From contig NZ_JADEUG010000006.1 of assembly GCF_015163665.1 (NCBI RefSeq), forward strand, positions 62,001 through 126,000: a stretch of DNA of 64,000 bases, given 5' to 3'. How positions within the stretch are numbered: position 1 is the stretch's first letter; each line of letters opens with the position of its first letter. Shown here piece by piece: positions 29,876 to 40,305 of the stretch. The DNA is from Xenorhabdus sp. BG5. Its GTDB lineage: Bacteria > Pseudomonadota > Gammaproteobacteria > Enterobacterales > Enterobacteriaceae. The notes beneath the pieces are model-generated. The model worked only from the letters and a program-made list of their open reading frames with translations, was not told where the DNA came from and did no database searches. Position numbers and translations under genes: made by a program.

Positions 29876-31117
29876 ATGGTTGTTCCATCGACATTTTGGT
29901 TAAGCCTGAGCTATTTCACCTATTTTTTCTCTTACGGTATATTCTTGCCTTTTTGGTCTGTCTGGTTAAAAGGTGAAGGCATTGATGCCTCAATGATAGG
30001 TATCTTGCTAGGTGTTGGAATGGTAGCTCGCTTTGTCGGCAGTCTGGTTATCTCTCCTACGGTAAAAAACCCCGCTAAATTAATTAATGCATTGCGTCTC
30101 CTCTCATTATTGGCATTGCTTTTTGCCATTGGCTTTGTATTCGGTAGCCATTGGGCATGGCTTTTCTTTATCATGGTCGGTTTCAACCTATTCTTCTCAC
30201 CACTAGTCCCCTTATCAGATGCTTTGGCAGGAACATGGCAAAAGCAGTTTACGTTTGATTATGGCAAGGTAAGGGTTTGGGGTTCGATTGCATTTGTTAT
30301 TAGTTCTTCATTGGCGGGCATATTGATGTCTGCCAATGGGATAAATTTCTCAATCAGCAGTCTGAATTTTGGCTGGAATATATCGTTTGATCGTTTGAAT
30401 CATTGGATCGGTCACGAGTTATTTGGTACACACCATATCATTCTTGCTTTTTTGCTATTCAGTGTCATAGCCATGTTACTGGGAATGATGTTGAAACCTT
30501 CCATCATGCCAGTAGGTAAGATTAAAACTGCCAATACTAATGCTATTTCTTTTAAAGAACTCTTATCTGAAAAATCAGTGTGGCGGTTTTTACTCTGTGT
30601 CACTTTATTGCAGGCCGCCCATGCGGGATATTACAGTTTTGGTTCCATTTATTGGGAGCAAGCGGGTTATTCCTCATCAACCATTGGTCATCTCTGGTCC
30701 TTGGGCGTAGTGGCTGAAGTTGTTATCTTTACTTTTAGCAAGCAATTATTCCGTCGTTGGAGTGCCCGTAATTTACTCTTATTGTCAGGAATTTGTGGTG
30801 TTGTTCGTTGGGGGCTCATGGGAACTTCAACCGAATTACCGGTGTTGATTATTATTCAAATCCTGCATTGTGGGACTTTTACCGTTTGCCATTTGGCCGC
30901 GATGCGTTTTATTGGCGCCAGAAAGGAAAACGAAATCATCCGGTTGCAGGCAACTTACTCTGCTTTAGCTATGGGTGGCGGTATTGCCGTCATGAGTATG
31001 ATTGCTGGATTCATGTATGAGCAGATAGGAAGTGGCATATTTGGGGTGATGGCGCTGGTTGCGTTGCCCGCCCTGTTCCTGAGACCCAAAGTTGAAGCTC
31101 ATTCACTTTCGCGCTAA
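29876..31117 (+). CDS. hcaT: HcaT-like MFS transporter (3-phenylpropionate family)
   Basis: This is a 12-helix major facilitator of the HcaT/nucleoside-H+-symporter-like group. In E. coli HcaT is a putative 3-phenylpropionate importer. The product has 413 residues against about 379 in E. coli. Segments SYFTYFFSYGIFLPFWSVWLKG, FNLFFSPLVPLSDAL and LHCGTFTVCHLAAMR are nearly family-identical. The extra length comes mostly from a 30-40 residue insertion near residues 155-190 (NFSISSLNFGWN...HWIGHELFG). ATG 29876 was chosen by alignment; the frame opens earlier at a TTG inside the glyA terminator. No hca catabolic genes are nearby, so the substrate is uncertain. Confidence 0.85.
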   Translation: MVVPSTFWLSLSYFTYFFSYGIFLPFWSVWLKGEGIDASMIGILLGVGMVARFVGSLVISPTVKNPAKLINALRLLSLLALLFAIGFVFGSHWAWLFFIMVGFNLFFSPLVPLSDALAGTWQKQFTFDYGKVRVWGSIAFVISSSLAGILMSANGINFSISSLNFGWNISFDRLNHWIGHELFGTHHIILAFLLFSVIAMLLGMMLKPSIMPVGKIKTANTNAISFKELLSEKSVWRFLLCVTLLQAAHAGYYSFGSIYWEQAGYSSSTIGHLWSLGVVAEVVIFTFSKQLFRRWSARNLLLLSGICGVVRWGLMGTSTELPVLIIIQILHCGTFTVCHLAAMRFIGARKENEIIRLQATYSALAMGGGIAVMSMIAGFMYEQIGSGIFGVMALVALPALFLRPKVEAHSLSR

Positions 31118-31130
31118 TAAAAAAACGAAG

Positions 31131-31160
31131 ATAAGAAAAAGGGCACCTGATAGGTGCCCT
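31131..31160 (-). terminator. suhB terminator
   Basis: GGGCACCT (31141-31148) pairs with AGGTGCCC (31152-31159). On the minus strand the stem is followed by TTTTTCTTATC, so it terminates suhB. The plus side lacks a T-run. Confidence 0.85.
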
Positions 31161-31203
31161 AAAAACAACATTGCTCAAATTATATTTATTCAATAATAAC
31201 GCA

Positions 31204-32007
31204 TTAACGTTTCAATGCTTCAGTCAATTCTTCACGCATTTCAGACAGAATGTCTTTAACGATACGTGGGCTACCTGCAACGATATTGCCAGAGTTGACA
31301 TAGTTATGGCCACCAACGAAATCAGTGACAATACAACCTGATTCACGTACCAACAATTCACCGCCCAGGAAATCCCAAGGTTTTAAGCCAATTTCGAAGA
31401 AACCATCTACTCGTCCGGCAGCGACATACGCCATATCCAGTGCCGCAGAACCCGTGCGACGGAAATCTGCGCAGCGATCAAATAATTTACCCAGTACATT
31501 CATGTAAGGGATAGTGTGCTGCTTAGCTTTGAATGGAAAACCCGTCGCAAGGATAGTGCCATTCAGATCGCGGGCATTAGTACCACGCAGGCGATAGCCG
31601 TTCAATTGAGCGCCTTGACCACGCGTTGCGGTGAACAGTTCATTGCGCATCGGATCGTAAACCACGGACACTTCTGTGCGGCCTTTAATGCGTAAGGCAA
31701 TGGAAACAGCAAAATGGGGAAGACGTTTAATAAAGTTGGTGGTGCCATCCAGTGGATCGATAACCCATTGGAAGTCATCTTCTTCTCCTATGTGATCACC
31801 ACTTTCTTCGGTGATAATCGTATGTTTAGGGTAAGATTTACGGATGATGTCAATGATCAGCTTTTCTGCTTCACGATCAACATTGGTAACGAAATCATTA
31901 TTGCCTTTTTGGCTTGCTTCAACAGCATCAGGAGTTTCGTAGCTTTTGGCAATGTAGTTGCCGGCCTTACGCGCAGCGCGTATAGCGATGTTTAGCATCG
32001 GATGCAT
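31204..32007 (-). CDS. suhB: Inositol-1-monophosphatase SuhB / rRNA transcription factor
   Basis: This is a magnesium-dependent inositol-phosphate phosphatase. In E. coli it also joins the Nus antitermination complex for rRNA synthesis. The 267 residues equal E. coli. Metal-binding motifs are EESG, WVIDPLDGTTNFIKRLPHF and the C-terminal KPWDFLGGELLVRE. It is divergent from trmJ across a 125-nt spacer, as in E. coli. Confidence 0.97.
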   Translation of the reverse strand: MHPMLNIAIRAARKAGNYIAKSYETPDAVEASQKGNNDFVTNVDREAEKLIIDIIRKSYPKHTIITEESGDHIGEEDDFQWVIDPLDGTTNFIKRLPHFAVSIALRIKGRTEVSVVYDPMRNELFTATRGQGAQLNGYRLRGTNARDLNGTILATGFPFKAKQHTIPYMNVLGKLFDRCADFRRTGSAALDMAYVAAGRVDGFFEIGLKPWDFLGGELLVRESGCIVTDFVGGHNYVNSGNIVAGSPRIVKDILSEMREELTEALKR

Positions 32008-32132
32008 GGGGTATCTTCCACCAGAATTTTAAAGAACGGGAAATAAATTGGCGCGCATTATAGCAGTAGTTCGTCAAAATGACTAATGCTGTGTTAAGAT
32101 ATTCGGCTCTTATACTGAATTTAAAAGCCGTC

Positions 32133-32867
32133 ATGTTAGAGAATATCCGCATTATTCTGGTAGAAACCTCCCATACGGGGAACATGGGATCAACCGCCAG
32201 GGCCATGAAAACAATGGGATTGACCAACCTGTATCTGGTGAATCCGCTTGCCCAACCTGATTCTCACGCTATCGCACTTTCAGCCGGTGCAAGTGATGTT
32301 ATCGGCAATGCAACGATTGTGAATTCGTTGGATGAAGCATTGGCCGGGTGTGAGTTAGTCATTGGCACCAGTGCCCGTTCCCGAACTCTATCCTGGCCGA
32401 TGGTTGAGCCACGTGAATGTGGTGAACGTTGTGTCGAAACTGCCAGCCACTCTCCCGTTGCTATTGTCTTTGGCCGTGAACGTGTTGGCTTAACTAACGA
32501 AGAGTTGCAAAAGTGTAATTATCACCTTTATATCCCAACTAACCCGGAATATGGTTCGTTGAATTTGGCGATGGCAGTTCAGTTGGTTAGCTATGAAATT
32601 CGCATGGCATACCTTGCGGCTCAAGAGCAATTAAAAGAGGTAACGTCTCCAGAGCACGAAGTAGAATATCCACCGGCCGAAGATATGGAGCGTTTTTATC
32701 AGCACCTTGAACAGGTATTAAAAGAGTCTGGTTTCATTCGCAAAGCGCATCCGGGCCAGATAATGAATAAATTAAGACGTCTTTATACTCGTGCCCGGCC
32801 AGAAACCCAAGAGCTGAATATCCTGCGTGGTATACTGACTTCCATGGAGAAGTGGGATAAAAAATAA
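32133..32867 (+). CDS. trmJ: tRNA (cytidine/uridine-2'-O-)-methyltransferase TrmJ
   Basis: TrmJ 2'-O-methylates position 32 of several tRNAs. It is a SPOUT-class enzyme with 244 residues (E. coli 246). Knot-fold motifs include [31 protein letters not shown] and [21 protein letters not shown] 32133 starts the conserved N-terminus; an in-frame upstream ATG at 32079 has no support. It lies directly before the isc operon, as in E. coli. Confidence 0.96.
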   Translation: MLENIRIILVETSHTGNMGSTARAMKTMGLTNLYLVNPLAQPDSHAIALSAGASDVIGNATIVNSLDEALAGCELVIGTSARSRTLSWPMVEPRECGERCVETASHSPVAIVFGRERVGLTNEELQKCNYHLYIPTNPEYGSLNLAMAVQLVSYEIRMAYLAAQEQLKEVTSPEHEVEYPPAEDMERFYQHLEQVLKESGFIRKAHPGQIMNKLRRLYTRARPETQELNILRGILTSMEKWDKK

Positions 32868-33031
32868 ATTGATGCAGTTAAAAAATGTACAGTTAAAACT
32901 GTGGCAGGAAGTAATAGGAAGTGCCGTTAGAAAATACAATGTAACGGGATAACAGGTAACTGGACAATAGCGGAAAACAGTTGGGAAAGCCGCGGGGATA
33001 GGCAAGTGAAAAAGCGAAAGAGCGTCAAATA

Positions 33032-33056
33032 ATAGTTGAGTGAATTACTCGGTTAA
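33032..33056 (+). promoter_or_regulatory. IscR type 1 site, distal
   Basis: A 25-bp element begins ATAGTTGAGTGAATTACTC and fits the [2Fe-2S]-IscR type 1 motif (ATASYYGACT...AGTCRRSTAT) with small deviations. Confidence 0.7.
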
Positions 33057-33089
33057 ATAGTTGACTAAAATACTCAGGAATGCCACAAT
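33057..33089 (+). promoter_or_regulatory. iscR promoter with proximal IscR type 1 site
   Basis: A second 25-bp IscR site (33057-33081, beginning ATAGTTGACTAAAATACTC) directly abuts the first. It contains the -35 TTGACT (33061-33066), with CACAAT (33084-33089) as -10 after a 17-nt spacer. Holo-IscR would block RNA polymerase, giving feedback repression of the isc operon. Confidence 0.82.
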
Positions 33090-33120
33090 TTCACCCATAT
33101 TTCACCACGGAGTTTTTGTT

Positions 33121-33621
33121 ATGAGACTGACATCAAAAGGACGTTATGCGGTAACAGCCATGCTAGATGTGGCGTTGCATTCACAAGAAGGGCCGGTGCC
33201 ATTAGCCGATATTTCTGAACGTCAGGGTATTTCTCTTTCCTATCTTGAGCAGTTGTTTTCCCGCCTGCGTAAAAATGGTCTGGTTTCTAGCGTCCGTGGT
33301 CCAGGTGGCGGCTATTTATTGGGCAGAAATGCCGGTAAAATTTTCGTTGCCGAAGTGATTTCAGCCGTTGATGAATCTGTTGATGCCACTCGTTGTCAGG
33401 GGCGAGAAGGTTGTCAAGGCGGCGATCGGTGTTTGACCCATGCCTTGTGGCGTGACCTCAGTGAGCGTATCACCAGCTTCCTGAGTAGCATCAGTTTAGA
33501 AGAATTAGTAAATAACCAAGAAGTATTGGATGTTGCTGATCGTCAAGACGGCGATAAGCGCCGTACCCCTGGCCCTAACGGCAGACTTCAAGAGACGATT
33601 AACGTTAATCTGCGTGCGTAA
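33121..33621 (+). CDS. iscR: Fe-S cluster regulator IscR
   Basis: IscR is an Rrf2-family [2Fe-2S] transcription factor that represses isc when clusters are plentiful. It has 166 residues. The N-terminal winged helix ([18 protein letters not shown]) is followed by cluster ligands C92, C98, C104 and H107. ATG 33121 matches the family. The C-terminal tail is slightly longer than in E. coli. A 7-bp stem AATACTT/AAGTATT (33631-33656) lies in the 62-nt gap before iscS. Confidence 0.97.
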   Translation: MRLTSKGRYAVTAMLDVALHSQEGPVPLADISERQGISLSYLEQLFSRLRKNGLVSSVRGPGGGYLLGRNAGKIFVAEVISAVDESVDATRCQGREGCQGGDRCLTHALWRDLSERITSFLSSISLEELVNNQEVLDVADRQDGDKRRTPGPNGRLQETINVNLRA

Positions 33622-33683
33622 CTTGCGGCAAATACTTGTGTGGCAATGAAAGTATTAAAAGTGTCTTACGGAGCATGTGAGCA

Positions 33684-34898
33684 ATGAAATTACCCATTTA
33701 TTTGGACTATTCAGCAACAACACCAGTTGATCCACGTGTTGCTGAAAAGATGATGAACTATTTGACTATTGACGGCGTCTTCGGTAACCCAGCTTCCCGT
33801 TCACACCGTTTCGGTTGGCAGGCTGAAGAAGCGGTTGATATCGCACGCAATCAAATTGCTGACTTAGTTGGCGCGGACCCACGTGAAATCGTGTTCACTT
33901 CAGGTGCGACAGAATCCGATAACCTGGCAATTAAAGGTGCTGCAAAATTTTATCAGAAGAAAGGCAAGCACATTATCACCAGCAAAACTGAGCATAAAGC
34001 GGTTTTAGATACTTGTCGTCAGCTGGAACGCGAAGGTTTTGAGATCACATATCTGGCACCAATGAGCAATGGCCTGATTGATCTGAAAGAGTTGGAAGCG
34101 ACCCTACGTGCAGACACCATTCTGGTTTCCATCATGCACGTCAACAACGAAATCGGTATTGTTCAGGATATCATGACCATTGGTGAATTATGCCGCAGTC
34201 GTGGCATTATTTTTCATGTTGATGCCACCCAAAGTGTTGGTAAATTGCCTGTCGATCTCAGCCTGCTTAAAGTTGACTTGATGTCCTTTTCTGCCCATAA
34301 ACTTTATGGCCCGATGGGAATTGGTGCACTGTATGTTCGCCGTAAGCCTCGCGTACGTATTGAAGCCCAACAGCATGGTGGTGGTCATGAACGCGGTATG
34401 CGTTCAGGTACATTACCTGTTCACCAGATTGTTGGCATGGGTGAAGCTTACCGTATTGCGAAAGAAGAGCTGGAATCAGAAGCAGAACGCCTGCGTGGTT
34501 TGCGTCTGCGTTTGTGGAACGGTATCAAAGATATTGAAGAAGTTTACCTGAATGGTGATTTGGAGCAGGGAGCGCCACACATTCTGAATGTCAGCTTCAA
34601 CTATGTTGAAGGTGAATCATTGATGATGTCATTGAAAGATCTGGCAGTATCTTCTGGCTCGGCATGTACTTCAGCGAGTCTGGAGCCTTCCTATGTCCTG
34701 CGTGCACTGGGCATGAATGATGAACTGGCGCACAGTTCTATTCGTTTCTCTTTGGGGCGTTTTACCACAGAAGAAGAAATAGACTATGCAATCAAGTTGA
34801 TTCACAACGCGATTGGTCACTTGCGTGATCTTTCTCCATTGTGGGAAATGTTCAAGCAGGGTGTGGATCTTAGCACCATCGAATGGTCTCATCATTAA
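33684..34898 (+). CDS. iscS: Cysteine desulfurase IscS
   Basis: IscS is the PLP enzyme that takes sulfur from cysteine as persulfide and delivers it to IscU, ThiI, TusA and others. Its 404 residues equal E. coli. The PLP Lys is in [14 protein letters not shown] and the mobile-loop active Cys is in [21 protein letters not shown]. The C-terminus ends EWSHH, as in E. coli. iscU follows 24 nt later. Confidence 0.98.
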   Translation: MKLPIYLDYSATTPVDPRVAEKMMNYLTIDGVFGNPASRSHRFGWQAEEAVDIARNQIADLVGADPREIVFTSGATESDNLAIKGAAKFYQKKGKHIITSKTEHKAVLDTCRQLEREGFEITYLAPMSNGLIDLKELEATLRADTILVSIMHVNNEIGIVQDIMTIGELCRSRGIIFHVDATQSVGKLPVDLSLLKVDLMSFSAHKLYGPMGIGALYVRRKPRVRIEAQQHGGGHERGMRSGTLPVHQIVGMGEAYRIAKEELESEAERLRGLRLRLWNGIKDIEEVYLNGDLEQGAPHILNVSFNYVEGESLMMSLKDLAVSSGSACTSASLEPSYVLRALGMNDELAHSSIRFSLGRFTTEEEIDYAIKLIHNAIGHLRDLSPLWEMFKQGVDLSTIEWSHH

Positions 34899-34922
34899 TC
34901 AGACGGTTTCAGGAGTAACGAT

Positions 34923-35309
34923 ATGGCTTACAGCGACAAAGTAATTGATCACTATGAAAACCCACGTAATGTTGGTTCATTTGATAACGAAGATCCGACA
35001 GTGGGTAGTGGCATGGTAGGGGCACCCGCTTGCGGTGACGTCATGCGACTGCAAATCAAAGTCAACGATGAAGGTATCATTGAGGACGCACGTTTCAAAA
35101 CCTATGGCTGCGGTTCGGCCATTGCATCCAGTTCTTTGGTAACAGAATGGATGAAAGGTAAATCATTGGAACAGGCTGAGGCAATTAAAAACACGCAAAT
35201 TGCTGAAGAGTTAGAGCTGCCGCCAGTAAAAATCCATTGCTCGATTCTGGCAGAAGATGCTATCAAAGCGGCTATTGCTGATTACAAGAGCAAGCGCCAG
35301 TCCAAATAA
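34923..35309 (+). CDS. iscU: Fe-S cluster scaffold IscU
   Basis: IscU is the scaffold on which [2Fe-2S] clusters are built before HscBA-assisted transfer. It has 128 residues. The ligand cysteines C37 (GAPACGD), C63 (YGCGSA) and the third in KIHCSILAEDAI, plus the HscA-recognition sequence LPPVK, are intact. It is followed by a 25-bp palindrome before iscA. Confidence 0.98.
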   Translation: MAYSDKVIDHYENPRNVGSFDNEDPTVGSGMVGAPACGDVMRLQIKVNDEGIIEDARFKTYGCGSAIASSSLVTEWMKGKSLEQAEAIKNTQIAEELELPPVKIHCSILAEDAIKAAIADYKSKRQSK

Positions 35310-35335
35310 TTTTTTCGCAAAAAGAACATAATTCT

Positions 35336-35360
35336 GGTGGATATTGCAGCAATATCCACC
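35336..35360 (+). repeat. Perfect 25-bp palindrome in the iscU-iscA gap
   Basis: GGTGGATATTGC and GCAATATCCACC flank a single A. In RNA it forms a tight hairpin. There is no T-run, so it is more likely an mRNA stability or processing element than a terminator. Confidence 0.8.
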
Positions 35361-35387
35361 TTTACTAGTTTTAAAGTGAGGTGTTGT

Positions 35388-35711
35388 ATGTCAATTTCCC
35401 TGACAGAAAGTGCAGCCCAACGTATTTTGGCTTTTCTTACCCATCGAGGAAAAGGTGTCGGGTTGCGCTTGGGAGTGAGAACATCTGGCTGCTCTGGTAT
35501 GGCATATGTGATTGAATTTGCTGATGCAATAAATGAAGAAGATCAGATTTTTGAAGATAAGGGCGTGAAAGTTATCGTTGACGGAAAAAGCGTCATTTAT
35601 CTTGATGGTACTGAGTTGGATTTCGTTAAAGAAGGTCTGAATGAAGGCTTTAAATTCAACAACCCCAATGTTTCCAGCGAATGCGGTTGTGGAGAAAGTT
35701 TCCACGTTTAA
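35388..35711 (+). CDS. iscA: A-type Fe-S carrier IscA
   Basis: IscA is an A-type carrier that passes iron or clusters to apo-targets. Its 107 residues equal E. coli. Ligand cysteines lie in TSGCSGMAY and the C-terminal [11 protein letters not shown] 35388 was chosen over the frame's earlier start at 35337 because it matches the family N-terminus ([13 protein letters not shown]) and leaves the palindrome untranslated. Confidence 0.97.
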   Translation: MSISLTESAAQRILAFLTHRGKGVGLRLGVRTSGCSGMAYVIEFADAINEEDQIFEDKGVKVIVDGKSVIYLDGTELDFVKEGLNEGFKFNNPNVSSECGCGESFHV

Positions 35712-35753
35712 CTCCATTTTTTGACCCGCATTTTGCGAAACTAAGAGTAACTT

Positions 35754-36275
35754 ATGGACTATTTTACTTTATTTGGGCTGCCTGCACGTTATGCGATTGA
35801 TTGCGAACAGTTGGCGACCCGTTATCAGGAATTGCAACGCCAGTTTCATCCTGATCGTTTTGCCAACCAGCCAGAACGTGACAAAACGCTGGCACTCCAA
35901 CAAGCTGCTACCATTAATGATGGTTATCAGACACTAAAACACCCCCTGAAACGCGCAGAATATATGCTATCTCAGCAAGGGTTTGATCTGTCCAACGAAC
36001 AGCACACGATGCAGGATACGGTTTTTTTGATGCAGCAGTTGGAATTGCGTGAAGAGCTTGAGGCCATTGAACATCGCGTAGATTCAGAAACAGCATTGAA
36101 TGATTTTTCCTCTCGCTTACATACAATGATTAAAACACGCAGTGAGCAGATGGAACAGCAAATTAATGCTGCCGAATGGTCAATTGCAGCTGATACCGTC
36201 CGTAAGTTACGCTTTCTGGATAAATTGCAACAGCAGGTTGAACAACTGGAAGAGCGGTTATTGGATGATTTTTAG
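35754..36275 (+). CDS. hscB: Fe-S co-chaperone HscB
   Basis: HscB is the J-domain partner that brings IscU to HscA and stimulates its ATPase. It has 173 residues. The J domain at about 1-75 carries the HPD motif in [11 protein letters not shown]-terminal three-helix bundle binds IscU. The 85-nt gap to hscA contains a duplicated copy of the gene's last bases. Confidence 0.97.
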   Translation: MDYFTLFGLPARYAIDCEQLATRYQELQRQFHPDRFANQPERDKTLALQQAATINDGYQTLKHPLKRAEYMLSQQGFDLSNEQHTMQDTVFLMQQLELREELEAIEHRVDSETALNDFSSRLHTMIKTRSEQMEQQINAAEWSIAADTVRKLRFLDKLQQQVEQLEERLLDDF

Positions 36276-36311
36276 CTGAATCGTATTCTTTAGCATGATT
36301 TTTGGCTGAAT
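36263..36311 (+). repeat. Direct repeat of the hscB 3' end
   Basis: A 19-bp unit, GGATGATTTTTAGCTGAAT (36263-36281, including the hscB stop), recurs as GCATGATTTTTGGCTGAAT (36293-36311) with two differences and a 30-nt period. Further degenerate GTTGAAT and GCTGAT copies follow. Confidence 0.7.
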
Positions 36312-36360
36312 GAATTTCAGTTGAATAAATTTCGGCTGATATAGATTTATAGGGGCACAT

Positions 36361-38208
36361 ATGGCTTTATTACAAATCAGCGAACCGGGTTTATCTGCCG
36401 CACCGCACCAGCGCCGGCTGGCTGCGGGGATTGATCTTGGTACAACTCACTCTCTGGTTGCGACCGTCCGTAGCGGTCAGGCGGAAACATTGGCAGACAG
36501 TGATAACCGTCACCTACTTCCTTCTGTTGTACAGTATCGTAAAGAAGAGATTCAAGTTGGTTGGCAGGCGCGTCAACAGGCTGCGTCTGATCCTGCCAAT
36601 ACAATCAGTTCAGTCAAGCGGATGATGGGACGCTCTTTGGCTGACGTTCAACAGCGTTACCCTAACCTGCCATATCAACTTCAGGCTAGTGAAAATGGTT
36701 TGCCATTGATCAATACTGTGGCGGGGTTGGTAGATCCTATTCAGGTTTCTTCTGAGATATTGAAATCGTTGGTGCAACGGGCAGAAGAAACCTTGGATGG
36801 TAAACTTGATGGTGTTGTGATCACCGTGCCTGCTTATTTCGACGATGCTCAGCGTCAGGGCACTAAAGATGCAGCTCGTTTAGCGGGCTTGCATGTTCTG
36901 CGTCTCTTGAATGAACCTACTGCGGCAGCCATTGCTTATGGTCTTGATTCCGGTCAGGAGGGGATAATCGCTGTTTACGATCTTGGTGGTGGAACATTTG
37001 ATGTCTCTATTCTTCGCCTTAGCCGAGGCGTGTTTGAAGTGCTGGCAACGGGGGGAGATACCGCTCTTGGTGGTGACGATTTTGATTCGTTGTTAGCAAA
37101 TTGGATACGTGAGCAGGCTGGGATCAGCGATAACGGCCACGGATTACAGCGTCAATTACTGGATGTTGCTACCCAAACCAAAATTGCCTTGAGTGAGGCA
37201 GATAGAGTGGAAATCGATATTGCTAACTGGCAGGGCAGCATTACCCGTAGCGAATTTAACGAATTGATTGCCGCTTTGGTCAAACGCACATTACTCTCCT
37301 GCCGTCGGGCGCTGAAAGATGCAGGTGTAACGATTGACGAGGTTTTGCAGGTCGTCATGGTTGGTGGTTCAACGCGCGTGCCGTTAGTACGCAGCATGGT
37401 GGGAGAATTCTTTGACCGCGAACCATTAACGTCTATCGATCCAGACAAGGTTGTCGCAGTGGGTGCTGCAATTCAGGCCGATATTCTGGTGGGTAACAAA
37501 CCAGATAGCGAAATGCTGCTACTTGATGTTATCCCGCTGTCACTTGGTTTGGAGACAATGGGAGGGCTGGTTGAAAAAGTCATTCCACGTAATACCACCA
37601 TTCCCGTTGCCAAAGCGCAAGAATTTACCACTTTTAAAGATGGTCAAAGTGCGATGAGCATTCATGTGGTGCAGGGCGAGAGGGAACTGGTCAGTGATTG
37701 CCGTTCACTGGCGCGTTTCACACTGCGTGGTCTTCCGCCATTACCGGCTGGTGGTGCACACATTCGTGTAACCTTTCAGGTTGATGCCGATGGCCTGTTG
37801 AGTGTCAGTGCATTAGAAAAATCCACGGGTGTTGAAGCTTCCATTCAGGTGAAACCTTCCTATGGTTTATCGGATGAAGAAATTGCCCATATGCTCAAAG
37901 ATTCTATGTCTAATGCACAGGAAGATGTTCAGGCACGCAAATTAGCTGAACAGAAAGTAGAAGCGGCTCGAATGCTGGAAAGTTTAACCAGTGCATTGGA
38001 AAAAGATGCGGATTTGCTGAGCCAAGAAGAGTTGGCTGCTATTGATTCTGCTGCACATGTATTAATTGAAAGTGCTCAGGGAATCTCCCCTGAGGCAATT
38101 GAAAGTGCAATAAAACAATTGGACAAGCAAACGCAAGAATTTGCAGCACGCCGTATGGACACATCAATCCGCCGGGCTTTGGCGGGTCATTCTGTGGATG
38201 AGATTTAA
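36361..38208 (+). CDS. hscA: Hsp70-type chaperone HscA
   Basis: HscA is the specialised Hsp70 that uses ATP to release clusters from IscU to acceptors. It has 615 residues (E. coli 616). The nucleotide-binding domain begins [14 protein letters not shown] and contains [13 protein letters not shown]. The substrate-binding domain and helical lid follow. The fdx ATG lies 2 nt after the stop. Confidence 0.98.
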   Translation: MALLQISEPGLSAAPHQRRLAAGIDLGTTHSLVATVRSGQAETLADSDNRHLLPSVVQYRKEEIQVGWQARQQAASDPANTISSVKRMMGRSLADVQQRYPNLPYQLQASENGLPLINTVAGLVDPIQVSSEILKSLVQRAEETLDGKLDGVVITVPAYFDDAQRQGTKDAARLAGLHVLRLLNEPTAAAIAYGLDSGQEGIIAVYDLGGGTFDVSILRLSRGVFEVLATGGDTALGGDDFDSLLANWIREQAGISDNGHGLQRQLLDVATQTKIALSEADRVEIDIANWQGSITRSEFNELIAALVKRTLLSCRRALKDAGVTIDEVLQVVMVGGSTRVPLVRSMVGEFFDREPLTSIDPDKVVAVGAAIQADILVGNKPDSEMLLLDVIPLSLGLETMGGLVEKVIPRNTTIPVAKAQEFTTFKDGQSAMSIHVVQGERELVSDCRSLARFTLRGLPPLPAGGAHIRVTFQVDADGLLSVSALEKSTGVEASIQVKPSYGLSDEEIAHMLKDSMSNAQEDVQARKLAEQKVEAARMLESLTSALEKDADLLSQEELAAIDSAAHVLIESAQGISPEAIESAIKQLDKQTQEFAARRMDTSIRRALAGHSVDEI

Positions 38209-38210
38209 TT

Positions 38211-38546
38211 ATGCCTAAAATTGTATTTTTACCTCATAACGAACTTTGCCCTGAAGGGGTAGTATTGGAAGCGAAGGAAGGCGAATCCATTCTGGATGTT
38301 GCATTACGTAATGGCATTGAAATTGAACATGCCTGTGAAAAATCCTGTGCGTGTACCACTTGTCACTGTATTGTCAGGGAAGGCTTTGATTCACTGGAAG
38401 AAAGCTCTGAACTGGAAGATGACATGTTGGATAAGGCATGGGGATTGGAGCCAGAAAGCCGCTTAAGCTGCCAGGCCAAAGTTGCCGATGAGGATTTAGT
38501 CGTTGAAATCCCCAAATACACCGTTAACCATGCGCGCGAACACTGA
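38211..38546 (+). CDS. fdx: ISC-type [2Fe-2S] ferredoxin Fdx
   Basis: Fdx donates electrons for cluster assembly by the ISC machinery. It has 111 residues. Cluster ligands C42, C48, C51 and C87 are present, with non-ligand C46 and C53 nearby ([13 protein letters not shown]). It is tightly spaced after hscA and before iscX. Confidence 0.98.
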   Translation: MPKIVFLPHNELCPEGVVLEAKEGESILDVALRNGIEIEHACEKSCACTTCHCIVREGFDSLEESSELEDDMLDKAWGLEPESRLSCQAKVADEDLVVEIPKYTVNHAREH

Positions 38547-38560
38547 CAGGAGAACAGAAA

Positions 38561-38755
38561 ATGAAATGGTCTGACAGTCGTGATATTGGCGAAGCACTGT
38601 ATGATAAATTTCCTGATTTAGATCCAAAAACAGTACGTTTCACCGACATGCATGAATGGATTTGTGAGCTGGAGGGGTTTGATGACGATCCACAGAAATC
38701 CAACGAAAAAATACTGGAAGCTATTTTGTTGGTGTGGCTGGATGAATATGAATAA
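38561..38755 (+). CDS. iscX: Fe-S assembly protein IscX
   Basis: This small acidic protein binds IscS and iron and modulates cluster assembly. It has 64 residues (E. coli 66). It opens [22 protein letters not shown] and ends LVWLDEYE, both typical. It is the last gene of the isc operon before a strong terminator. Confidence 0.97.
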   Translation: MKWSDSRDIGEALYDKFPDLDPKTVRFTDMHEWICELEGFDDDPQKSNEKILEAILLVWLDEYE

Positions 38756-38835
38756 CGTGCAATTTGCCCAAGGCAAAAAATAGCACAATTTCACCGATTC
38801 TTGCTCAATGGCTTGGCATAATCTGTATTTAGTGG

Positions 38836-38861
38836 AAAACTGGCGATGGCCAGTTTTTTTA
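38836..38861 (+). terminator. isc operon terminator
   Basis: AAAACTGGC-GATG-GCCAGTTTTTTT is a compact stem with a tetraloop followed by T7, placed between iscX and pepB. Confidence 0.9.
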
Positions 38862-38911
38862 TAAACCCTCACTGTGAAACAGTGAACAAATAAGATAAGA
38901 AGTGAGAAAAA

Positions 38912-40207
38912 ATGACAAAACAAATCATGCCTATAACACTGTCTTATGAGCCAGCTAACGCTTGCTGGGGTGAAAAAGCACTAATTAGCTCAAATGAGCA
39001 AGGGATCACGATCCATTTGAAAGGCAATGGCAAGCTGGGCGCAATTCAACGTGCCGGGCGTAAAATTGACGGGCAAGGAATTCGCAATATTGCTTTAGTG
39101 GGTGATGGCTGGGATCTGGAAAAAAGTTGGTCATTTTGGCTAGGCTTTCGTTCACCTAAAGGATTGCGCACAATTGAATGGCCACAACTCCCTGCGACGG
39201 AAAAACAGGAGCTAGAAAGACGGATCAAATTCGTCGATTGGGTGCGTGATACCATCAACCTTCCGGCAGAAGATTTGGGACCGGAACAGCTTGCCCAGAG
39301 AGCTATTGATTTATTGCGCGGGGTAGCGGGTGATGCCGTTAGTTATCGTATCATCAAAGGGAATGAGTTGCGTGAACAGGGATATGCGGGGGTATATACC
39401 GTTGGCCGTGGCTCTTCTCGTGATCCTGTGTTCCTGACATTAGATTTCAATCCAACAAAAGATGCAAAAGCACCTGTCTTTGCCTGCCTGGTTGGTAAAG
39501 GCATTACCTTCGATTCCGGTGGATACAGCCTCAAGCCTTCTAATTTCATGGATTCTATGAAATCAGATATGGGCGGTTCAGCGACATTAACGGGAGCACT
39601 GGCTCTGGCAATCAGTCGTGGCTTAAAACATCGTGTAAAACTGTTCCTGAGTATCGCAGATAATATGGTGAGTGGTAATGCGTTCAAATTGGGCGATATC
39701 ATTCACTACCGCAATGGTAAAACGGTTGAAGTGATGAACACAGATGCAGAAGGGCGTCTGGTTCTGGCTGATGGTTTGATTGATGCCAGTGTAGAAAAAG
39801 CGCAACTTATTATTGATGCTGCCACCTTGACTGGCGCAGCGAAAACAGCAGTAGGCAATGATTACCACTCAATATTAAGTTTTGATGATCAACTGGTATC
39901 TGATTTAATGGCAGCGGCCAATAATGAAAATGAATTGTTCTGGCGCTTGCCGCTGGCTGAATTCCATCGTAGCCAGCTGCCATCTAACTTTGCTGATTTG
40001 AACAACATTGCGTCACCGGCACATTCGGCAGGAGCAAGTACCGCAGCCGCATTCTTGTCGCACTTTGTCGAAAATTACAAAAAAGGTTGGATACATATTG
40101 ACTGTTCAGCAATTTACCGTAAATCCTCTGTTGAACAATGGGCTGCGGGTGCAACGGGATATGGTGTACGTACCATTGCCAATTTATTGCTGACAAAAGC
40201 GAAATAG
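38912..40207 (+). CDS. pepB: Peptidase B (leucyl aminopeptidase family M17)
   Basis: PepB is a cytosolic two-metal aminopeptidase in peptide turnover. It has 431 residues (E. coli 427). The M17 signature [10 protein letters not shown] is present, along with metal and substrate motifs [15 protein letters not shown] and [13 protein letters not shown]. The N-terminus runs a few residues longer than E. coli. It has its own transcription unit behind the isc terminator and is followed by a hairpin. Confidence 0.96.
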   Translation: MTKQIMPITLSYEPANACWGEKALISSNEQGITIHLKGNGKLGAIQRAGRKIDGQGIRNIALVGDGWDLEKSWSFWLGFRSPKGLRTIEWPQLPATEKQELERRIKFVDWVRDTINLPAEDLGPEQLAQRAIDLLRGVAGDAVSYRIIKGNELREQGYAGVYTVGRGSSRDPVFLTLDFNPTKDAKAPVFACLVGKGITFDSGGYSLKPSNFMDSMKSDMGGSATLTGALALAISRGLKHRVKLFLSIADNMVSGNAFKLGDIIHYRNGKTVEVMNTDAEGRLVLADGLIDASVEKAQLIIDAATLTGAAKTAVGNDYHSILSFDDQLVSDLMAAANNENELFWRLPLAEFHRSQLPSNFADLNNIASPAHSAGASTAAAFLSHFVENYKKGWIHIDCSAIYRKSSVEQWAAGATGYGVRTIANLLLTKAK

Positions 40208-40224
40208 GCGAAAACACTTTTCTT

Positions 40225-40251
40225 AATAGCTCCTCTTATGGAGGAGCTATT
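40225..40251 (+). terminator. Hairpin after pepB
   Basis: AATAGCTCCTC (40225-40235) and GAGGAGCTATT (40241-40251) form a perfect 11-bp stem with a 5-base loop. Only scattered Ts follow (TGTTGAATTT), so termination is uncertain. It lies inside the degenerate upstream part of the sseB frame. Confidence 0.55.
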
Positions 40252-40305
40252 GTTGAATTTATCGATGATCTTAACTTCATTCAAACAGTACCGTCGGAGA
40301 TTTTC

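Noticed and set aside
40138..40305. N-terminal 56 codons of the sseB frame as coding
   Set aside because: The first part is an alternative frame of pepB and a hairpin lies within it. The ATG at 40306 has the ribosome site.
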